Shown one piece after another: positions 60,122-64,000 of a stretch of 64,000 nucleotides of DNA. Under the pieces are notes generated by a model. The model ran no database searches. It saw only the letters and a list, made by a program, of their open reading frames with translations, and was not told the DNA's origin. The position numbers were made by a program, and so were the translations under genes. Position 1 is the first letter of the stretch. Every line of letters starts with the position of its first letter. Source of the DNA: Liquorilactobacillus ghanensis DSM 18630 (GTDB taxonomy: Bacteria > Bacillota > Bacilli > Lactobacillales > Lactobacillaceae); assembly GCF_001435235.1 (NCBI RefSeq), contig NZ_AZGB01000015.1, forward strand, positions 215,223 through 279,222, written 5' to 3'.

Positions 60122-60925
60122 TTATTCCTTCCCTTGATCCTTGGCAATTGTTGCATCAATTCCCTTAATTACCGACGTCATAAATCCGGCTTCTTCCATT
60201 GCCAGCAAACCGGCAATCGTTGTTCCACCCGGTGATGAAACATCATCAATCAAATCCCAAGGGCTTTTTGAACTTGATAATACCTTTTGGGCACTGCCTA
60301 AAACAGCTTGAGCCGCTATTTTTGTCGCTTGAGCTTTCGAAAAGCCATATTTAACTCCAGCGCGTGACATGGCATCAATAAACAGATAAATAAAAGCTGG
60401 CGAACTGCCGGCCAGAGCAACAAATAAACTAAAATCATGTTCTGGCAATTCAATTGTTTTCCCAAGTGAAGCCAACAAATTTTGACAAACCGCAAAATGT
60501 GCAGCCGTTAACTGTTTATTAGGAGCTAAAGCTGTCATGCCAGCCGCAATTTCTACATTAACATTGGGCATAATCCGCAAAACTTCTAAATCCTCTACCT
60601 GTAAACTCTGCAGTATCTGATCAATCGAAAATCCCGTTACCATTGAAACAACAATTGGATGCTTCGATTGAACACTTTCTTTGATCTCACTTAAAACGCT
60701 ACTTATCACTTGCGGTTTAACCGCTAAAAACAGAATTTCAGTTTCTTGCACAACCGCTTGATTACTATCTGCTGCTTTTAAATGATACTTGGCAGCATAA
60801 TTTTGATAACTCTGCGGATGCTTACTATGGATAACAATTTCTGCTGGATCGACCGTCTGTGTTTTCAACCAGCCCTGAATAATTGCTTGAGCCATGTTGC
60901 CGGCACCAATAAAACCAATTTTCAT
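60122..60925 (-). CDS. proC: Pyrroline-5-carboxylate reductase
   Basis: ProC makes proline from pyrroline-5-carboxylate with NAD(P)H. The 267-residue protein starts MKIGFIGAGNMAQAIIQG (Rossmann) and has LAVKPQ and GSSPAFIYLFIDAMSRAGVKYG. It heads the operon with nagA and nagR, an unusual pairing. Confidence 0.95.
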   Translation of the reverse strand: MKIGFIGAGNMAQAIIQGWLKTQTVDPAEIVIHSKHPQSYQNYAAKYHLKAADSNQAVVQETEILFLAVKPQVISSVLSEIKESVQSKHPIVVSMVTGFSIDQILQSLQVEDLEVLRIMPNVNVEIAAGMTALAPNKQLTAAHFAVCQNLLASLGKTIELPEHDFSLFVALAGSSPAFIYLFIDAMSRAGVKYGFSKAQATKIAAQAVLGSAQKVLSSSKSPWDLIDDVSSPGGTTIAGLLAMEEAGFMTSVIKGIDATIAKDQGKE

Positions 60926-61063
60926 TTTATGATCGTTCCTTTCACCTATTTCAAATTACAATAAACTAACAATATTCAAATTAAAAAATCTATATACTAC
61001 AAAGTTTAGTGATTTTTTTAATACTGTTACTAATTCTTTTCTTAAGCTTCACCTCTAATTAAA

Positions 61064-61079
61064 ATTGATATATACCAAT
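61064..61079 (-). promoter_or_regulatory. Likely NagR operator over the proC-nagA-nagR promoter
   Basis: ATTGGTATATATCAAT is a near-perfect 16-bp palindrome of the GntR/HutC type, and it overlaps an extended -10-like TGGTATATA. It is about 140 bp upstream of proC. Confidence 0.7.
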
Positions 61080-61114
61080 AAATTGAATTTACTACTTTAT
61101 TAGTCTAAATGTCA

Positions 61115-61141
61115 ATAAAAAAACCGCCCCACTTGGACGGT
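61115..61141 (-). terminator. Terminator of tRNA-Tyr
   Basis: ACCGTCC/GGGCGGT with T7 on the minus strand, immediately after tRNA-Tyr. Confidence 0.85.
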
Positions 61142-61157
61142 TATACTTTAATATTTA

Positions 61158-61240
61158 TGGAAGGGAGTGGATTCGAACCACCGAACCCGAAGGAGCGGAT
61201 TTACAGTCCGCCGCGTTTAGCCAGACTTCGCTACCCTTCC
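61158..61240 (-). tRNA. tRNA-Tyr(GTA)
   Basis: Acceptor GGAAGGG pairs with CCCTTCC; anticodon stem GCGGA/TCCGC around loop CTGTAAA (GTA); a long variable arm and GGTTCGAATCC. No CCA is encoded. Confidence 0.95.
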
Positions 61241-61307
61241 GCTAAGGTATCTCTAAATACCTGACTTAACTATGATACACTGGATTAATTTAAAACGCAA
61301 GCAAAAA

Positions 61308-62783
61308 TTAATTGACACCTTCCATTAACTTTTCAATTCTCGGTGAAATCAACAATAAAATCACACCAAAAATAATAGTAATAAGACCAATTATCCCATA
61401 GTAATGAATCTCAGTTCCTTTAGCATAGAATCTTACTAACTGAGAATTAAATGCCTGAGCGGCTGCATCACTTAAAAACCACATACTCATCATTTGTGAT
61501 TGAAAGGCCTTAGGAGCCAACTTGGTTGTTGCTGATAGTCCAATTGGTGAAATCAGCATTTCACCAACAATTACCAGTACCCAGCTCATAATCAACCAAA
61601 ATGGTGATACTTTGGCACTAGTCCCATACAACATTCCTGGCAACATCATCCATAAGAAGGAAATACCAGCAAAAAACAGCCCATATGAAAATTTCTTAGA
61701 AGAAGACGGTTGCCTTGAGCCAAGTTTAGTCCATAAGCGTGCAAAAATCGGTACGTAAATCATAATAAATAATGGATTCATACTTTGAAATATACTGGAT
61801 GGAAAATGAATAGCCCCACCAAAAAGCGACAATCTGGTCTGGTCATTAGCAAAGAGGGCTAAAACAACCGAACCCTGTTCTTCAATCGACCAGAATAAAA
61901 TTGCTGCAATAAATAAAGGGATATAAGCAAAGACGCGCGAACGTTCAATTTTAGTAATTTTCGAACTAGTCAACATCATAATAAAGTAAAAGATTGGAAT
62001 AACTACAGCTACAATGGTGATCACTAAAATTAAATTGGTTAAATTCAGCAAATTAAACAATTGCATAATCGTTAAAACTAAAATCAAAGCAACTACACCT
62101 AAAACTGTCCGACGAATAACACGTTTAAAATCAGCCGGTTCTAATGGATCAGTTGGATAAAGACTTTCCTTTGAAAGATATTTTTTCCCGCCAAAATAAT
62201 ATTGCAGTAAGCCAAAAAACATCCCAATAGCAGCTAATGAAAAACCTAAGTGAAAGTTGACATATTGTCCTAAATAGCCAACAGCGATTGGTGCAATAAA
62301 AGCTCCTACGTTGATTCCAAAAACAAAAATCGTAAAACCTGAGTCACGCCGCGGATCATTTTCAGTGTATAATGACCCAACCATTTCAGACACATTTGGC
62401 TTCAACAAACCAGTACCGATTACGATTAAAGCGATTGAAATAAAAAGAGCTATTCTTCCAAATGGTGTTGCCAAGGCAATATGCCCAAACATAATTAAGA
62501 CTCCACCAATAAAGACTGTTTTTCGACTACCCAGAATTCGATCACTAATGAAGCCACCGATCACACTCGATAAATAAACTAGAGCTCCATAAATTGACAT
62601 AATTGAAGCTGCCAGCGGTTTATCAAATCCCAAACCACCTTGTGAAACTGCATAGTACATATAGTAAAGTAAGATTGCGCGCATCCCATAGTAACTGAAG
62701 CGCTCCCACATCTCGGTAAAGAACAGCGTTGAAAGTCCACGTGGATGGCCTAAAAATTCACGACCACTATCTTGATTATTCAA
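61308..62783 (-). CDS. dtpT: Di/tripeptide transporter DtpT (POT family)
   Basis: DtpT imports di- and tripeptides with protons. The 491-residue protein has the POT signature [15 protein letters not shown] (about 21-35), [30 protein letters not shown] and twelve to fourteen membrane segments. It starts with TTG after GGAGG. The leader upstream has a possible attenuator. Confidence 0.96.
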   Translation of the reverse strand: MNNQDSGREFLGHPRGLSTLFFTEMWERFSYYGMRAILLYYMYYAVSQGGLGFDKPLAASIMSIYGALVYLSSVIGGFISDRILGSRKTVFIGGVLIMFGHIALATPFGRIALFISIALIVIGTGLLKPNVSEMVGSLYTENDPRRDSGFTIFVFGINVGAFIAPIAVGYLGQYVNFHLGFSLAAIGMFFGLLQYYFGGKKYLSKESLYPTDPLEPADFKRVIRRTVLGVVALILVLTIMQLFNLLNLTNLILVITIVAVVIPIFYFIMMLTSSKITKIERSRVFAYIPLFIAAILFWSIEEQGSVVLALFANDQTRLSLFGGAIHFPSSIFQSMNPLFIMIYVPIFARLWTKLGSRQPSSSKKFSYGLFFAGISFLWMMLPGMLYGTSAKVSPFWLIMSWVLVIVGEMLISPIGLSATTKLAPKAFQSQMMSMWFLSDAAAQAFNSQLVRFYAKGTEIHYYGIIGLITIIFGVILLLISPRIEKLMEGVN

Positions 62784-62821
62784 TTAAAATCCTCCAGACA
62801 TATTAGATTACTCATCCAAAA

Positions 62822-62911
62822 ATAAAAAAACCGATCGACTTAAATTATCGAAATCGAGTGGTAAACTAGTTAAAGCTTGAGCTAATTAATGCCTGCTACC
62901 AGCATGACCAT
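62822..62911 (-). promoter_or_regulatory. dtpT leader: small frame plus terminator-like hairpin
   Basis: A nine-codon frame (62882-62911, MVMLVAGIN, or MLVAGIN from the next ATG with GAGG at good spacing) is followed by a hairpin (62832-62856, imperfect) with T7 before dtpT. This resembles a leader-peptide attenuator; no function is shown. Confidence 0.4.
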
Positions 62912-62975
62912 AAACCTCAATAATATAACGTACTATCGATTGCAAAGTAAGTGTATCAAAAACCACAACTATTAA

Positions 62976-62984
62976 ATTATAGCA
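62976..62984 (-). promoter_or_regulatory. Extended -10 promoter of dtpT
   Basis: TGCTATAAT on the minus strand (hexamer at 62976-62981), giving a leader of about 190 bases that contains the small frame and hairpin. Confidence 0.55.
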
Positions 62985-63199
62985 CATATACAAAAATAGT
63001 ATAGTATACTGCATTAAGGCACTAAATATGTAATTATATCTCATCCCCTTAACCACTAGCACTGTTGTATTAATATGCAGAATTAATGATTTTAAAACAA
63101 ATCCAAAGCCATTTTTGATACAATACATAATTGTATATATAAAAAATATTTTTCATGTTGTAGTACAATATATTGGCTTAAGCAACTGCATTGTGCTAT

Positions 63200-63306
63200 T
63201 TTAAACTTAGGTAATGTAATAGCCATCATTTTTTGTTACCTTTTTAATGGATTAAGCTAATCCATATCACCCACGGACTCCTAGATTTTTCTTAGGAGTC
63301 CTTTTG
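63200..63306 (+). ncRNA. Tandem hairpins, possible plus-strand small RNA end
   Basis: Three hairpins follow one another: AGGTAA/TTACCT then T5 (63209-63246), ATGGATTA/TAATCCAT (63247-63265), and GGACTCCTA/TAGGAGTCC then TTTTGC (63275-63305). No gene ends just upstream. A weak TACAAT at 63164-63169 could be a -10. A small RNA is possible; bounds are rough. Confidence 0.35.
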
Positions 63307-63354
63307 CTACTTATACACAAATCAGTATCCATTTATTAAAAATGTGCTGTATAT

Positions 63355-63475
63355 AAAATAAAAAAGAAGCAGCTTTCATACTGCCTCTCTTTTTGTGTGC
63401 CCACATCAACATAAAAGGGTGGTTAAGAAACGATATATAACCACATAATTGTAGTTATATATAAGGCCTTTACGA
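63355..63475 (-). ncRNA. Candidate small RNA with alternative hairpins
   Basis: A sigma-A promoter (TTGAAA-N16-TACAAT, 63481-63508) precedes about 120 bases that end in a hairpin GAGAGGCAG/CTGCTTCT with T6 (about 63355-63392). Within it, GTGGTTA/TAACCAC (63419-63444) and ATATATAAC/GTTATATAT (63433-63462) share bases and cannot form together. No coding frame with a ribosome-binding site lies inside. Confidence 0.45.
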
Positions 63476-63480
63476 ATTAT

Positions 63481-63508
63481 ATTGTATCATAAAATACTCT
63501 TTTTTCAA
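63481..63508 (-). promoter_or_regulatory. Promoter of the candidate small RNA
   Basis: Minus strand TTGAAA (63503-63508), 16 bp, TACAAT (63481-63486). No gene follows for 700 bp on this strand, which is what points to a short RNA. Confidence 0.55.
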
Positions 63509-63617
63509 CAAAATGATTTAATTTTATTAAAAAACAGTTTTTACCTGTGTGAATTTGGTTCATTTTAGATTTCATTTTCAAATCAGCATGCTACATATAA
63601 TATAAGCTTCCTAAACA

Positions 63618-63651
63618 TAAAAAAAGCCCTTAAATCAACGATTTAAAAGCT
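63618..63651 (-). terminator. Terminator of the rRNA-tRNA operon
   Basis: AGCTTTTAAATC/GATTTAAGGGCT (12 bp with G-U pairs), followed by T7 on the minus strand, 28 bp after tRNA-Thr. Confidence 0.85.
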
Positions 63652-63678
63652 AAGTATAAACTAAGTTATAATAGGAAA

Positions 63679-63751
63679 TGCCAGCTGCAGGATTTGAACC
63701 TGTGACCCTCGGTTTACGATACCGATGCTCTACCAACTGAGCTAAGCTGGC
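63679..63751 (-). tRNA. tRNA-Thr(CGT)
   Basis: GCCAGCT/AGCTGGC acceptor, GCTCAGTTGGTAGAGC D-arm, anticodon stem TCGGT/ACCGA around ATCGTAA (CGT), GGTTCAAATCC. 73 bases, no CCA. Confidence 0.95.
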
Positions 63752-63755
63752 TTAA

Positions 63756-63827
63756 TGACCCGTACGGGATTTGAACCCATGTTACCGCCGTGAAAGGGCG
63801 GTGTCTTAACCACTTGACCAACGGGTC
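63756..63827 (-). tRNA. tRNA-Glu(TTC)
   Basis: GACCCGT/ACGGGTC acceptor, CCGCC/GGCGG anticodon stem around CTTTCAC (TTC), GGTTCAAATCC. 72 bases. It is four bases from tRNA-Thr, downstream of 5S. Confidence 0.95.
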
Positions 63828-63946
63828 AAAAGCAGGCAAAGAATTTGCCGCTTATTATATTTCTAACAAAAAACCCGGAAGATTATCGACAATAATCAGT
63901 ATTTAACCAGTTATTCTCTTTGTCTCCGAGCAATATTAATCTTCGA

Positions 63947-64000
63947 GCACGGCAGCTTCCTACCCTCACAGGGGGCGATCCCCCAACTACTATCGGCGTT
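63947..64000 (-). rRNA. rrf: 5S ribosomal RNA, 3' part
   Basis: Minus strand reads AACGCCGATAGTAGTTGGGG, GATCGCCCCCTGTGAGGGTAGG and ends near GCTGCCGTGC, the 3' half of 5S rRNA. The 5' half and the rest of the operon are beyond the window. The exact 3' end is approximate. Confidence 0.9.

Noticed and set aside
62886..63128. 80-codon frame upstream of dtpT on the minus strand
   Set aside because: It has no ribosome-binding site, spans the dtpT promoter and its leader, and its composition is that of AT-rich non-coding DNA.
63311..63412. 33-codon frame MLMWAHKKRGSMKAASF... on the minus strand, toxin-like at first sight
   Set aside because: No ribosome-binding site, and it runs through the terminator hairpin of the candidate small RNA.

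Overview
The window is ordinary core chromosome of a low-GC Gram-positive bacterium, almost certainly a member of the Lactobacillaceae. The evidence is the AT-rich composition, strong AGGAGG ribosome-binding sites with many TTG and GTG starts, and a gene set typical of the group: peptidase PepC, a DtpT-type peptide transporter, an acyl-ACP thioesterase, class Ib ribonucleotide reductase, comFA/comFC, mini-ribonuclease III, a KimA-type potassium transporter, and wall teichoic acid and LCP genes. The genus cannot be fixed from the sequence alone. I see no prophage, insertion sequence, CRISPR array or plasmid module. Most genes lie on the minus strand, as does the rRNA operon whose tail enters the right edge.

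Layout from left to right. 1-5.7 kb: secA (C-terminus cut by the edge), the hibernation factor hpf, comFA-comFC and divergent yigZ. 6-10.6 kb: tagO, a kimA-like K+ transporter with a structured leader, and an orphan MetQ-like lipoprotein. 10.7-14.7 kb: a small gene relic, groES-groEL under a CIRCE operator, a CPBP protease and rex. 14.9-20 kb: an ABC-F ATPase, tsaB-rimI-tsaD, and folT under a THF riboswitch. 20-28.6 kb: a replication and translation block (tmk-darA-holB-yabA-rsmI-thioesterase; dnaX-ebfC-recR-yaaL; SRP RNA; tadA and an rRNA-methyltransferase-like gene). 28.7-35 kb: nrdH-nrdE-nrdF behind two NrdR boxes, then mprF. 35-46.8 kb: the conserved ribosomal and tRNA-synthetase block (rplL, rplJ, rplA, rplK, nusG, secE, rpmG, rae1, rlmB, mrnC, cysS, gltX, yacL, radA, dut). 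46.9-58.1 kb: a GNAT gene with rpiA, pepC, gpmA, an NlpC/P60 wall hydrolase with a WalR box, an AEC transporter, an LCP protein, fabH, tRNA-Leu(AAG), sprT, nadE and tagA. 58.2-64 kb: proC-nagA-nagR, tRNA-Tyr, dtpT, a gene-free structured stretch, tRNA-Thr, tRNA-Glu and the end of a 5S rRNA.

Several genes connect functionally. TagO and TagA supply consecutive early steps of the teichoic acid linkage unit and an LCP protein could attach the finished polymer. ComFA and ComFC are competence proteins, and RadA (in other species) and RecR act on recombination intermediates. TsaB, RimI and TsaD sit together. TadA and an A34-containing tRNA-Leu are both in the window and suggest inosine decoding beyond tRNA-Arg. 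YabA, HolB, DnaX, Tmk and NrdEF serve replication.

No large undescribed system was found. The most interesting non-gene signals are a structured kimA leader that lacks the usual c-di-AMP riboswitch signatures, a candidate small RNA with alternative hairpins near 63.4 kb, a possible leader-peptide attenuator before dtpT, four copies of a Rex-like half-site between rex and the ABC-F gene, and tRNA-Leu(AAG).
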